A DNA stretch of 64,000 nt, from the NCBI RefSeq assembly GCF_026341855.1, contig NZ_JAPENW010000001.1, positions 3,835,001-3,899,000 on the forward strand, in the 5' to 3' direction. Below the pieces are notes generated by a model. That model was not told the DNA's origin and did no database searches. It saw nothing but the letters and a program-made list of their open reading frames with translations. The position numbers and the translations under genes were made by a program. Below are positions 1 through 8,076 of this stretch, piece by piece. Origin of the DNA: Streptomyces sp. NBC_00568. GTDB taxonomy: Bacteria; Actinomycetota; Actinomycetes; Streptomycetales; Streptomycetaceae. Positions within the stretch are counted from its first letter, which is position 1; every line of letters starts with the position of its first letter.

Positions 1-11
1 AGGTGTAACGA

Positions 12-51
12 CTTCAGCCCCACCCGGCGAGGCGCCGTGATGGGGCTGAAG
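12..51. terminator. Stem-loop at left edge, probable terminator of a gene outside the window
   Basis: Eleven-base arms CTTCAGCCCCA (12-22) and TGGGGCTGAAG (41-51) pair perfectly around an 18-base loop that itself contains a short GGCG/CGCC stem. There is no T-run. Its place before a gene-free stretch suggests a transcript end from a gene to the left. Confidence 0.5.
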
Positions 52-80
52 TGGACGTACTGGGAGTGGACGTACTGGGC
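51..80. repeat. Two direct copies of a 15-bp sequence
   Basis: GTGGACGTACTGGGA (51-65) is followed at once by GTGGACGTACTGGGC (66-80), one base different. The copies lie directly after the stem-loop. From here to 265 I see no convincing gene or site. Confidence 0.6.
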
Positions 81-265
81 GCACCAACCGCACCGCGCTC
101 GCCGCCACTGATCGGCTTCATCGGCCGGTCGGCGGACCTGTTGGGGGAGCCGACCTGCCGCCTCGGTTCCGAGTGGAGTGGCTCGGCGCCTTCACACGGC
201 ACCTCGGGTGCGGTGCGCGGCGGCCGACGGCGGGCCGATCGGTGCGCGTTCTCGGATCGCTCCGG

Positions 266-457
266 CTACGGCTGTCCGGGCCGGTCACGGTTGCGGTCCA
301 TGCCCATCGCGCCTTCGGCCTTCTGTTGCGCGTCGTCGACCTTGTCCGTGTATTTGTCGCCGGTCTTCTTGTTGACCTGCTTCTCTGCGGCGTCGGACAT
401 GTCTCCTGCCTTGTCCTGTGCCGCCCGGCTGCTCTTGAACCTGTCGAAGATGCCCAT
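266..457 (-). CDS. Small conserved antitoxin-like protein (MT0933/Rv0909 type)
   Basis: A 63-residue, highly charged protein. The start is set by an AAGGAG ribosome site 7 bases before the ATG at 457; an in-frame ATG further upstream lacks one. It opens with MGIFDRFKS and continues as lysine-, aspartate- and alanine-rich helix with repeated DKAGD / DKVDD segments, ending in a disordered arginine/proline tail. This pattern matches the small proteins annotated as MT0933-type antitoxins in actinobacteria. No toxin partner is adjacent: the nearest gene points the other way. The antitoxin label rests on family resemblance only, and a stress or scaffold role is equally possible. Confidence 0.6.
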   Translation of the reverse strand: MGIFDRFKSSRAAQDKAGDMSDAAEKQVNKKTGDKYTDKVDDAQQKAEGAMGMDRNRDRPGQP

Positions 458-619
458 CCAGAGCTCCTTCCGGGGGTGACTCACGACCGACGATACGCCC
501 GGCATGCCCCGATTGCCCATCGATGCCTGGTAGGGCCGAGGAATGGCGGCCGCTACCTTGGGCAGACGGGAAACACGCCCGAGCGGGGCGGATCCGGGGA
601 GGCGAAGGGGAGGGGCGTC

Positions 620-1351
620 GTGGCGCGTCTGAGGGGTGGGGCGGCTGCTGCCGCGGTGGTGCTGGTCGTCATAGGGGCCGGAGTCAGCGGCTGCAAGAAG
701 GATGCCATCGGTTCCGCGGGACCGGAGGAGACGAAGGCCGGCGGCGGTGGCGCCGCACTCACCGCCGTGGACTCACTGACCGTCAAGGGGCGCGCGCCCA
801 AGACCGGGTACAGCAGGGAGCGGTTCGGTACGGCGTGGGCCGACACCGACTCGAACCACTGCGACACCCGCGACGACATCCTCAAGCGGGACCTGAAGGA
901 AGTGAAGTTCAGCGACGGCACGTGCAGGGTGTCCCGTGGGGTCCTCGAACCGGATCCGTACGGCGGCAAGGACGTCACCTTCACCCGCGGGCGCAGCCTG
1001 GTCGACATCGACCACCTCGTCGCGCTCTCGGACGCCTGGCAGAAGGGCGCCAAGTACTGGGACGCGAGCAAGCGGATCGCGCTGGCCAACGACCCGCTCA
1101 ACCTCCGTGCCGTCGGCGCCAGCGCCAACCGCAGCAAGGGTGACGGCGATACGGCGACCTGGCTCCCGCCCAACAAGGGGTACCGCTGCACGTATGTCGC
1201 CGCACAGGTGGCCGTGAAGAAGAAGTACGGGCTGTGGGTCACCGGCGCCGAGAAGGCGGCCATGAAGAAGGTGCTGGCCGGCTGCCCGGGCCAGAAGCTC
1301 CCCTCGGGCGGAAACTCGACGACGGCGCCGAAGAGGTTCCACGCGAACTAG
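620..1351 (+). CDS. Secreted lipoprotein with HNH-type (DUF1524/GmrSD C-terminal-like) nuclease domain
   Basis: A 243-residue protein from a GTG at 620, preceded by an AGGGGAGGGG ribosome site. Residues 1-25 form a lipoprotein signal: Arg4, a long Ala/Val core and the lipobox VSGC with Cys25. The mature part from about 55 carries the marks of DUF1524: DIDH (129-132), where His132 would be the catalytic HNH histidine, then ANDPLNLR and NRSKGDGD (170-177) followed by a WLPPNKGYRC stretch. In this family the domain is a metal-dependent nuclease fold; secreted versions are common in Streptomyces and are inferred to degrade extracellular DNA. Cysteines at 81, 102, 190 and 222 could form disulfides, fitting an exported protein. 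It stands alone as a transcription unit. Confidence 0.8.
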   Translation: MARLRGGAAAAAVVLVVIGAGVSGCKKDAIGSAGPEETKAGGGGAALTAVDSLTVKGRAPKTGYSRERFGTAWADTDSNHCDTRDDILKRDLKEVKFSDGTCRVSRGVLEPDPYGGKDVTFTRGRSLVDIDHLVALSDAWQKGAKYWDASKRIALANDPLNLRAVGASANRSKGDGDTATWLPPNKGYRCTYVAAQVAVKKKYGLWVTGAEKAAMKKVLAGCPGQKLPSGGNSTTAPKRFHAN

Positions 1352-1493
1352 GCGTAAGGGGGCGCGCGTTGACGTGTACCCCCGGCCAAGCCTGGTGGGA
1401 TGCGCCTGTGACCGAGGCCGAGGCCGGGACCGAGGCCGGGACCGGGACCCGATGCACGGCGTGTCAGGCCTCGTTGCGGAGCCGGGCGAATTC

Positions 1494-1622
1494 GGGTTTC
1501 AGCCGATCGTCGTCGCCCCGCACGTCCAGGGCGGCGGACTGTCGGCCCGGATGCTCTCCGCGATGCGGGACAACGCCCGGGCACGCGGCTTCGACGAGGT
1601 GGCGGCCCCCGTCCGCCCCAGT
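1494..1622 (+). pseudogene. Fragment of a GNAT-family N-acetyltransferase
   Basis: Read rightwards, this stretch encodes a peptide including QPIVVAPHVQGGGLSARML, then AMRDNARARGF and APVRPS. It resembles the acetyl-CoA binding loop (V..Q.R.G.GLS) and following helix of GNAT acetyltransferases. The N-terminal strands and the C-terminal half are missing, and upstream codons are a low-complexity GACCGAGGCC-type repeat (about 1408-1446). I read it as the decayed centre of a deleted gene. The rest of 1352-1672 shows nothing else. Confidence 0.45.
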
Positions 1623-1672
1623 GCTGCGGCACTCCGTCTGAGCTCGACGCGGGGGCGGTGAACGGCGGGTCG

Positions 1673-2422
1673 TCAGCTGCCCAGCTTGTCCAGGTCGAGG
1701 ATCTGCCCGGCGGGCTTGTCGGCGGCGACCGGCTTGTCGTACTCGCTGAACGTGATCGTGCCCGGGTCCTTGGCGGAGGTGCTGTCGACCCGCAGCAGGT
1801 AGGGCTTGCCCTGGGTGGCGACGTACAGGGTGTACCGGTCCTTGCCGTCCTTCTCGTGCAGGACGATCGCCGGGGTCCCGTCGACGGTGGTCGTCCTGCC
1901 GCGGGTGGCATCGGAGTTCACGTCCCCCGCCTCGGCGAGCACGGAGTCGAGGTCGCAGAAGCCCGCGATGTCCTTGGCGTCGGAACCGGTCGCGGACATC
2001 TTGGTCCACTTGCCGGCCAGCATGTCCACGACCCCGTCCGTCTCGGCCTTGGAGTCGCTCCCGGCCTGGGCGCGCAGGAACGCCTCGTCGTACTTCATGT
2101 AGACGGTGTCGCCGGTCTTGATGAGGTCGGCCTTGCCCTGGCCCTTCATGTTCATCGTTCCGGCGCACTCGCCCTTCTTGTCGAGTGCCATGTCGATCCG
2201 GATGGTGCCGCCGTCCTCGTCGTCGGGTACGTCGCCCTTCATCCGGAGCGAGGTGGCACCCGTGGTGGCCTTCACGGCCCGGTCGGCGATCTCGCCCCCG
2301 GACAGCCCGGCGAACGGTCCCTTCGGCTTGCTGTCCGCTTTGGTCTCGCCGGGCAGGCAGCCGGTGAGGCCCGCGGTGGCCGCGGCGGCGAGGCAGAGAG
2401 CGGCAAGTGCGGTGCGACGCAT
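1673..2422 (-). CDS. Putative lipoprotein, LppX/LprAFG-like
   Basis: A 249-residue protein. A lipoprotein signal occupies residues 1-22 (MRRTALAALC then an Ala-rich core) with lipobox LTGC and Cys22. The mature protein starts at about 25 and has the alternating strand character and phrases TSLRMKG, IDMALDKKGECAG, GDTVYMKYDEAF and GTITFSEYDKPV typical of the half-barrel lipoproteins that bind or shuttle lipids at the outer face of the membrane in actinobacteria. The gene lies downstream of, and in the same direction as, the duplicated-domain protein at 2494-3186, separated by 71 bp, so they may share a transcript. The ligand cannot be told from the sequence. Confidence 0.7.
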   Translation of the reverse strand: MRRTALAALCLAAAATAGLTGCLPGETKADSKPKGPFAGLSGGEIADRAVKATTGATSLRMKGDVPDDEDGGTIRIDMALDKKGECAGTMNMKGQGKADLIKTGDTVYMKYDEAFLRAQAGSDSKAETDGVVDMLAGKWTKMSATGSDAKDIAGFCDLDSVLAEAGDVNSDATRGRTTTVDGTPAIVLHEKDGKDRYTLYVATQGKPYLLRVDSTSAKDPGTITFSEYDKPVAADKPAGQILDLDKLGS

Positions 2423-2493
2423 GAGAGTTCCTTGGCGTGGTGTCGGGTGATGGAGAGGGTGGGGGGAGCGGTTTCCGGGGTGGCGGGACGGCG

Positions 2494-3186
2494 TCAGCCC
2501 GTCTTCTTCCAGTCCCCGCAGCCCGCCGTCTTGAAGTAGGCGTCGCCGGCGCCGATGGTGACGACGGCGGTGCCGGACACGTTGTTGTTGGCCACGATGG
2601 AGTTCATGGAGTGCGAGGCGTCCTTGTCGCGCTCCCAGTAGCAGGAGTCGTCGGCGTTGCCGCTGGACTTGTAGGTGCCGGGGGCGATGTCCGCGCCGAC
2701 TCTGTACATGCCGCCGTCGCCCTTCATCCGCGTGGCGGGCGATCCGGACGCCTTCGCGTCGACGGCCTCCCAGTCCTCGCAGTCCTTGGTCTGGAAGAGC
2801 TTGTCGCTCGCCTTGACGGTCACGTAACTGGTGCCGCTGACGTTGTCGTTGGCGATCAGGGAGTCCATCTCGCCCGAGGCGTCCTTGGCGCGCGCCCAGT
2901 AGCACATGCCGTCGGTGTTGCCCGTGGTCCGGTAGGTGCCGGGCTTGATGTCGCTGCCGACCTGGAAGTCGCCGTCCCCCTCGAAGGCGACCTTCTTCGC
3001 GGCCTTGTCCGCCGTGCCGCCCTTCTTCGTGTCCGCCTTCTTGCCGGACTCGTGCTGGGCGGCGGAGGTTTCCTTGCCGTTGTCGCCGGAACCGCTGTCT
3101 CCGTTGTTGCTCCCGTTCGCCGACACGGCACCGATCACGACGATGCCGACCACGGCCCCCAGTCCCAGCTTGACCTTGATGCCCAT
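2494..3186 (-). CDS. Exported protein with two tandem copies of a Cys-containing ~68-residue domain
   Basis: A 230-residue protein. An N-terminal hydrophobic segment (about 5-22) without a lipobox acts as signal or anchor, followed by a Ser/Gly/Lys-rich linker to 66. Residues 72-139 and 158-226 are clear copies of one unit: (F/Y)(Q/R)VG(S/A)DI(K/A)PGTY, then CYW, KDAS, (I/A)N(D/N)NVSGT and a final C.DW. Each copy keeps two cysteines (95/136 and 182/223), probably one disulfide each. Similar units occur in Streptomyces exported proteins of unknown function. The start at 3186 is chosen because the ATG opens the hydrophobic segment and GGGAGG stands before it. No enzymatic residues are evident; a binding or structural role is inferred. 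Confidence 0.75.
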   Translation of the reverse strand: MGIKVKLGLGAVVGIVVIGAVSANGSNNGDSGSGDNGKETSAAQHESGKKADTKKGGTADKAAKKVAFEGDGDFQVGSDIKPGTYRTTGNTDGMCYWARAKDASGEMDSLIANDNVSGTSYVTVKASDKLFQTKDCEDWEAVDAKASGSPATRMKGDGGMYRVGADIAPGTYKSSGNADDSCYWERDKDASHSMNSIVANNNVSGTAVVTIGAGDAYFKTAGCGDWKKTG

Positions 3187-3549
3187 GACTGCGCCCTCCC
3201 CTGGCTGTGAACAGATTGCGCGAACACGCACGGCGACCGGTTCGTCCCGGCGACTTGCCCGTTCGATGGGTCAATAACAGCAGAGCGTGTGAACCGAGTC
3301 AACACGATGCACGAGAAAGGCTGTGTACACGGGCGTGAAGGGGTAGATCTTGCATTCGTCGGTATGCTCGGCGTCACAGACCGGGACGGTGGGCCACGGG
3401 TGTCACGAGCCGTGTGGCGCGTGCGGGCCGGACCGGCGCCACGGGTGCCACGAACGTCCGGACGCCGCAGCAGGGACGGGTGTCTCGGGCCGCAGATGTG
3501 CCACAAGGGCCCACAGGGGTCGCCGACCAGAACGAGGGGAGCCGGGCGG
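3187..3549. promoter_or_regulatory. Divergent intergenic region with repeated GCCACGGGTG(T/C)CACGA box
   Basis: No gene is supported in these 363 bases. GCCACGGGTGTCACGA (about 3391) recurs as GCCACGGGTGCCACGA (about 3437), a near-identical 16-base direct repeat about 45 bp apart and upstream of the methylase-like gene. A TATGCT hexamer near 3361 is a possible -10. The repeats may be binding sites for a regulator. Confidence 0.4.
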
Positions 3550-5580
3550 GTGCAGCACAACGCGACAGAGGTGACCGCCGCCGGAATCGCACGGCTCGCC
3601 GGAGTCGGCCGCGCGGCCGTCAGCAACTGGCGCCGCCGGCACGCCGACTTCCCCAAACCGGTCGGCGGCACCGAGAGCAGCCCCTCCTTCGCCCTCGCCG
3701 AAGTCGAGGCCTGGCTGCGCGACCAGGGCAAACTCGCCGAGGTCCCGCTGCGCGAACGCGTCTGGCAGCAGCTCGCAGGCCACCCCGAAGGCCCGGTCAC
3801 CGCACTCGTCCACGCCGGATGCGTGCTCCTGCTCATCCACGACCGCCCCACCGACTGGCTGGAGCTGAGCGCGGGATCCGACGAACGGCTCGCCGCCCTG
3901 CTGCCCGCCGCCCTCGACCAGGTGATCACCCCGCGCTTCGGCGTCCCGCGCGAGCGCGCTGTGAACACACCGACCGGCCCCGCGCTGCTCGCCTCCGCCC
4001 CGCTGCTGCGCGGAGCCGCCGAGCTCGCCGCGGAACTGGGCGCCCGGCAGACGTACGAGTTCCTGCTCGGGCGCCACCTCGACGCCAACCCGCGCCAGTA
4101 CACGCTCACGCCGGGCGACCTCGCCGCGCTGATGGCCGAGCTCGTCGGACCGGCCCGCACGGCGCTCGATCCGGCGTGCGGTACCGGTGCGCTCCTGCGC
4201 GCCGTGGCGCCCCGGCCGGACCAGGAGCTCTACGGCCAGGACAGCGCGCCCGAGCTCGCGGCGCTCTCCGGGCTGCGGCTCGCGCTCCAGGGGAAGGCAG
4301 CCGTCCGCACCGCCGCCGGCGACAGCCTCCGCGCGGACGCGCACCCCGTGCTCAAGGCCGACGTCGTCCTGTGCCACCCGCCGTTCAACGAGCGGAACTG
4401 GGGGCACGACGAGCTCGCCTACGACGCCCGCTGGGAGTACGGCTTCCCGGCCCGTACGGAGTCCGAACTGGCCTGGGTGCAGCACGCGCTGGCCCACCTC
4501 AAGGACGGCGGCGCCGCCGCCGTCCTCATGCCGCCGGCCGCCGCCTCGCGCCGCTCGGGCCGCCGTATCCGCGCCGACCTGCTGCGCCGCGGTGCCCTGC
4601 GTGCCGTGATCGCCCTGCCGGTCGGCGCGGCGCCCCCGTACAACATCCCGCTGCACATCTGGGTGCTGCGGCGCCCCGAGAAGGCGCCCGCGCAGCCCGA
4701 GCTGCTCGTCGTCGACAGCGGCGCGTCGGCCGGGGAGGGCCGCGGCGGCCTCGACTGGGCGGCCGTTCGCAGCGCGGTGCTCGAGGCGTGGCGGCCCTTC
4801 GAACGGACCGGCACCGCGCCGGAGCGGCCGGGCTTCAGCCGTTCGGTCCCGGTCATCGAGCTCCTCGACGACGACGTCGACCTGGCACCCGCGCGCCATC
4901 TTCCGCCGGCCGCCGCCGGAGGCGGCACCGAGCGGCTCGCGAGCGTGCGGGAGCACCTCGGCGACACCCTGCGCCTCACCGCCGATCTCACGCCCGCCGA
5001 GGCGCAGCGCATGCCCCCCGTGCGCTGGCCGCTGATCACCGTCGGTGAACTCGCGCGCGGGGGAGCCCTCTTGCTGCGCACGGGCGGGAACAGCGCCCCC
5101 GGGCGCGCGGCGGTGCTCACCGACCATGACGTGCTCGCCGGAACCGCGCCGTCCGGAAGCCTCCCCGAGGGGGAGGAGGAAGCCGTCCTCGTCGAGACGG
5201 GCGATGTCGTGGTCCCCGTGCTGGGCGGCGGTTCCATGGCGCGCGTGGTCGACGAGGACACGGCGGGCGCCGTCCTGGGGCGCAATCTCACGCTCCTGCG
5301 CCCCGATCCGGCCTCCCTGGACCCGTGGTTCCTCGCGGGCTTCCTGCGCGGCACCGCGAACAACCGGCAGGCCAGCAGCTACGCGTCCACCGCCACCCGG
5401 CTCGACGTGCGGCGCCTGCAACTGCCCCGGCTCGCGCTGGACGACCAGCGCCGCTACGGGGAACGCTTCCGCGCGCTCGCCGAGTTCGAGGAGGCGCTGC
5501 GGCGCGCGGGGCGGCTCGGGGAGCAGCTCGTGCGGGGGATGTACGACGGTCTGACGGACGGGACGGTCACGCCGGGCTGA
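3550..5580 (+). CDS. N-6 adenine DNA methylase-like protein with N-terminal helix-turn-helix and altered motif IV
   Basis: A 676-residue protein. The GTG at 3550 follows GAGGGGAG and opens a normal protein; the longer frame upstream codes for an improbable Arg/Gly-rich extension. Residues 5-58 form an excisionase/MerR-like helix-turn-helix (ITAAGIARL-type helix, then AVSNWRRR). The AdoMet-binding motif I is LDPACGTGALL at about 204-214. Motif IV, the catalytic (N/D)PP(Y/F), reads CHPPFNERNW, with His276 where Asn is expected. The C-terminal third resembles an HsdS/HsdM target-recognition tail. No restriction gene lies nearby. The family methylates adenine N6; this copy may bind AdoMet and DNA without methylating, or use His. 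It could have become a regulator. Confidence 0.75.
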   Translation: MQHNATEVTAAGIARLAGVGRAAVSNWRRRHADFPKPVGGTESSPSFALAEVEAWLRDQGKLAEVPLRERVWQQLAGHPEGPVTALVHAGCVLLLIHDRPTDWLELSAGSDERLAALLPAALDQVITPRFGVPRERAVNTPTGPALLASAPLLRGAAELAAELGARQTYEFLLGRHLDANPRQYTLTPGDLAALMAELVGPARTALDPACGTGALLRAVAPRPDQELYGQDSAPELAALSGLRLALQGKAAVRTAAGDSLRADAHPVLKADVVLCHPPFNERNWGHDELAYDARWEYGFPARTESELAWVQHALAHLKDGGAAAVLMPPAAASRRSGRRIRADLLRRGALRAVIALPVGAAPPYNIPLHIWVLRRPEKAPAQPELLVVDSGASAGEGRGGLDWAAVRSAVLEAWRPFERTGTAPERPGFSRSVPVIELLDDDVDLAPARHLPPAAAGGGTERLASVREHLGDTLRLTADLTPAEAQRMPPVRWPLITVGELARGGALLLRTGGNSAPGRAAVLTDHDVLAGTAPSGSLPEGEEEAVLVETGDVVVPVLGGGSMARVVDEDTAGAVLGRNLTLLRPDPASLDPWFLAGFLRGTANNRQASSYASTATRLDVRRLQLPRLALDDQRRYGERFRALAEFEEALRRAGRLGEQLVRGMYDGLTDGTVTPG

Positions 5581-5655
5581 CGGAACGGGAGTTTCCCGCA
5601 GGGGCTCCCGGAGACCGCCGGGGCACGCGAAGCGATCAGCACGACAACGGTTCGG

Positions 5656-5675
5656 TACAACCCGGGACCGGTTGT
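5656..5675. promoter_or_regulatory. Inverted repeat in promoter region of the membrane protein/kinase pair
   Basis: ACAACC (5657-5662) and GGTTGT (5670-5675) form a 6-7-6 inverted repeat about 10 bases before a TATACG hexamer that could be the -10 for the gene at 5744. This is an operator candidate seen by eye only. Confidence 0.35.
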
Positions 5676-5743
5676 CCTCGTCGGCCTATACGCTCGGACT
5701 CCCAACTCGTACGTCCGTCCCCATCAGGCCTCCAGGAGCAGTC

Positions 5744-6334
5744 ATGCACGGCCACGGCTACGCGCCGCCTCCGCCGAAGCGCCCCTCGACCGGGGTGCTG
5801 GTCGTGCTGCGCGTGATCTTCGCAGCGGTGCCGCTCCTGAGCATCGGCTTCCTGGCGTGGGTCGCCACGCTGCGCGTCGCGCTCGTGACCCGCAAGGCCG
5901 CCGACTGGTGGATCTTCGTGGGTTCGCTCGCGGCCATGGGGATCAGCTTCGGCTACCTCAGCACCGACCACACCGACGACTTCAGCAGCCCGAACGGCAA
6001 CGTCGGAATGATCATCCTGCTGCTGAACGCCGCTGCCTGCACGGGCTACTTCCTGTTCGCGGACATCCGCCACTACAGCCGGCCGCGCCCGTTCGTCTAT
6101 CCGCAGACCGCCCACCCGGCCGAGGGCTACGGGTATCCGCAGGCCGCGTCCCCGTACGCGACCCCGGTCCCCCAGCAGCCGGTGGCGCCCGTGCAGCAGG
6201 TCCCCGTGATGCCGCCTCCGCCGCAGCGGCCCGCGCCCGCGCGGATCGACCAGGTGCGGGCCGAGCTCGACGAACTCAGTGACTATCTCCGTAAGCGCGA
6301 CGGTCAGCACGAAGACGGCAGGGACGGCAGATGA
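5744..6334 (+). CDS. Integral membrane protein with proline-rich tail, coupled to the downstream kinase
   Basis: A 196-residue protein, ATG at 5744 after CAGGAG. A short proline-rich start (PPPPKRPS) is followed by three hydrophobic segments at about 18-42, 55-72 and 90-108, then a long cytoplasmic tail rich in Pro, Gln, Tyr and Ala (YPQ, PQQPVAPVQQ) and a charged helical end (VRAELDELSDYLRKR). Its stop overlaps the kinase start by four bases (ATGA), so the two are probably translated together. The disordered tail and C-terminal helix look like interaction or phosphorylation segments. I do not recognise a named family; a membrane partner or substrate of the kinase is inferred from the coupling. 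Confidence 0.7.
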   Translation: MHGHGYAPPPPKRPSTGVLVVLRVIFAAVPLLSIGFLAWVATLRVALVTRKAADWWIFVGSLAAMGISFGYLSTDHTDDFSSPNGNVGMIILLLNAAACTGYFLFADIRHYSRPRPFVYPQTAHPAEGYGYPQAASPYATPVPQQPVAPVQQVPVMPPPPQRPAPARIDQVRAELDELSDYLRKRDGQHEDGRDGR

Positions 6335-7854
6335 GTGTGGCGACGAGCCGTGTGATCGCGGACCGCTACGAACTGTCCACGCTCATCGGGCAGGGCGGCA
6401 TGGGTCAGGTCTGGACCGCCTACGACCAGCGCCTGGACCGGCGGGTCGCGGTCAAGCTGCTGCGTCCCGACAAGGTCGCGGGCCAGGAGGCGGACGAGCT
6501 GCGCCGCCGCTTCGTGCGGGAGTGCAGGGTGACCGCGCAGGTCGACCACCCCGGTCTGGTCACCGTCCACGACGCGGGCAGCGTGGGCGAGGAACTGTTC
6601 CTCGTCATGCAGTACGTGGACGGGGCGGACCTCTCCGACCATCTCGCCGAGCACGACCCGTATCCCTGGCAGTGGGCGGTCGCGGTCGCCGCCCAACTGT
6701 GCGCGGTGCTGAGCGCGGTGCACGCCGTCCCGATCGTGCACCGCGACCTCAAGCCGCGGAACGTGATGGTCAAGCAGGACGGCACGGTCACCGTGCTCGA
6801 CCTGGGCGTCGCCTCCGTCATGGACACCGACACCACGCGGCTGACCCACACCGGCTCCCCGATCGGCAGCCCCGCCTACATGGCCCCCGAGCAGGCGATG
6901 GGCGGCGCGGTCGGCCCGTACACCGACCTGTACGCGCTCGGTGTGCTGCTGCACGAACTCCTCAGCGGTGACGTGCCGTTCTCCGGTTCGACCGCGCTCG
7001 GCGTGCTGCACCGGCACCTCTACGAGCCGCCGCTCCCGGTGCGCCGACTGCGCTCCGAGGTGCCTCCCGCGCTGGAGGACCTCGTGCTGCGCCTGCTCTC
7101 GAAGGACCCGCAGCACCGGCCGGCGTCCGCGCAGGAGACGTACGAGCAACTGCTCCCGCTGCTGCCGGCCCGCGGCATGCCCACCGGTGCCCCGCTGGAC
7201 CCCACGCGTCCCTTCCTGCGCCCGCACGCGCCGTGGCCGGACCGGGCGCGCACGCCGGCGACCCAGCCGCAGGCCGCGCCCGCGGTGGAGAAGCCCGATG
7301 TCGCGGGCGCCGTCGACGAGGTCAAGCGGCTGCTGGGCGAGGGCCGCATCACGCAGGCCGTGGACATCCTCGGTTCGATCCTCCCGGCGGCCGCCGCCGA
7401 GCACGGGGAGCACTCGCCCGTCGTGCGCACGCTGCGCAAGCAGTACGCGGCCACGCTCATGGACGACGGTCAGTACCGCCGCGCGCTGCCCGAACTGCGC
7501 CGTCTCGCCGACGAGCGCGCCGCCGAGGCGGGCCAGGCCGACCCGCAGTCCCTGCGCTTCCGCTACGACGCGGCCCAGTGCCTGGAGCAGCTCGGGGAAC
7601 CCGCCGCCGCGCTGGCGGAGTACCGCGCCCTGCTGCCGTACTACGAGAACCAGTACGTCGCCGGGGACCCGGAGATCTCCCTCGAAGTCCGCCGCAGGAT
7701 GGGCCACTTGCTGCTCGCCCTCGGTGACCGCGGCGCCGCCCACGACACGCTGGCCAGACTCCTGCACGACGTGGAACGGCTGCGCGGCCCCGGGTACCCC
7801 ATGGCTGCGGAGATCCGGCGGACCCTCCAGTGGCTGGGGCAGGTGAGGGGCTAG
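6331..7854 (+). CDS. Ser/Thr protein kinase (Hanks type) with C-terminal TPR-like region
   Basis: A 507-residue protein. The kinase domain spans about 13-275: glycine loop GQGGMGQV (20-27), VAVK with Lys42, catalytic HRDLKPRN with Asp139, a DLG in place of DFG (157-159), and GSPAYMAPEQ at the activation segment. All catalytic residues are present. After a proline/alanine linker, residues about 315-507 are helical repeats (for example ALPELRRLADERAAEAGQ and ALAEYRALLPYYE), consistent with tetratricopeptide-type protein binding. There is no transmembrane segment, unlike PknB-type kinases with PASTA domains, so it is likely cytoplasmic or recruited by the membrane protein encoded just upstream, with which it overlaps by four bases. 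Substrates are unknown. Confidence 0.9.
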   Translation: MSVATSRVIADRYELSTLIGQGGMGQVWTAYDQRLDRRVAVKLLRPDKVAGQEADELRRRFVRECRVTAQVDHPGLVTVHDAGSVGEELFLVMQYVDGADLSDHLAEHDPYPWQWAVAVAAQLCAVLSAVHAVPIVHRDLKPRNVMVKQDGTVTVLDLGVASVMDTDTTRLTHTGSPIGSPAYMAPEQAMGGAVGPYTDLYALGVLLHELLSGDVPFSGSTALGVLHRHLYEPPLPVRRLRSEVPPALEDLVLRLLSKDPQHRPASAQETYEQLLPLLPARGMPTGAPLDPTRPFLRPHAPWPDRARTPATQPQAAPAVEKPDVAGAVDEVKRLLGEGRITQAVDILGSILPAAAAEHGEHSPVVRTLRKQYAATLMDDGQYRRALPELRRLADERAAEAGQADPQSLRFRYDAAQCLEQLGEPAAALAEYRALLPYYENQYVAGDPEISLEVRRRMGHLLLALGDRGAAHDTLARLLHDVERLRGPGYPMAAEIRRTLQWLGQVRG

Positions 7855-8076
7855 GCCCCGGAACCGGGTGCTCCTGCCGGTCCAGCCTCGAAGGCTTTGC
7901 GCCGGCTTGGCCGAAGCTTGTGATGATCGAGGTGCGCTGTTTCCCGAACGGGGGCGGCGCGCTCGGTACGGTGCGATCCGCTTTCGTGCGCCGCACGCGC
8001 GCGGCGCCCACTCGATGCGCGCCGCACGCCCGCGTGACCCGCGCACCCGACACATGAACCATGGGGTGGGAGTTTC

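Noticed and set aside
173..619. N-terminal extension of the HNH lipoprotein frame
   Set aside because: The frame stays open upstream but the peptide is composition-driven; the GTG at 620 with its ribosome site and lipobox gives a proper exported protein.
3289..3549. Longer start for the methylase-like protein
   Set aside because: The added 87 residues are Arg/Gly/Pro-rich and run through the repeated GCCACGGGTG boxes, so they look non-coding.
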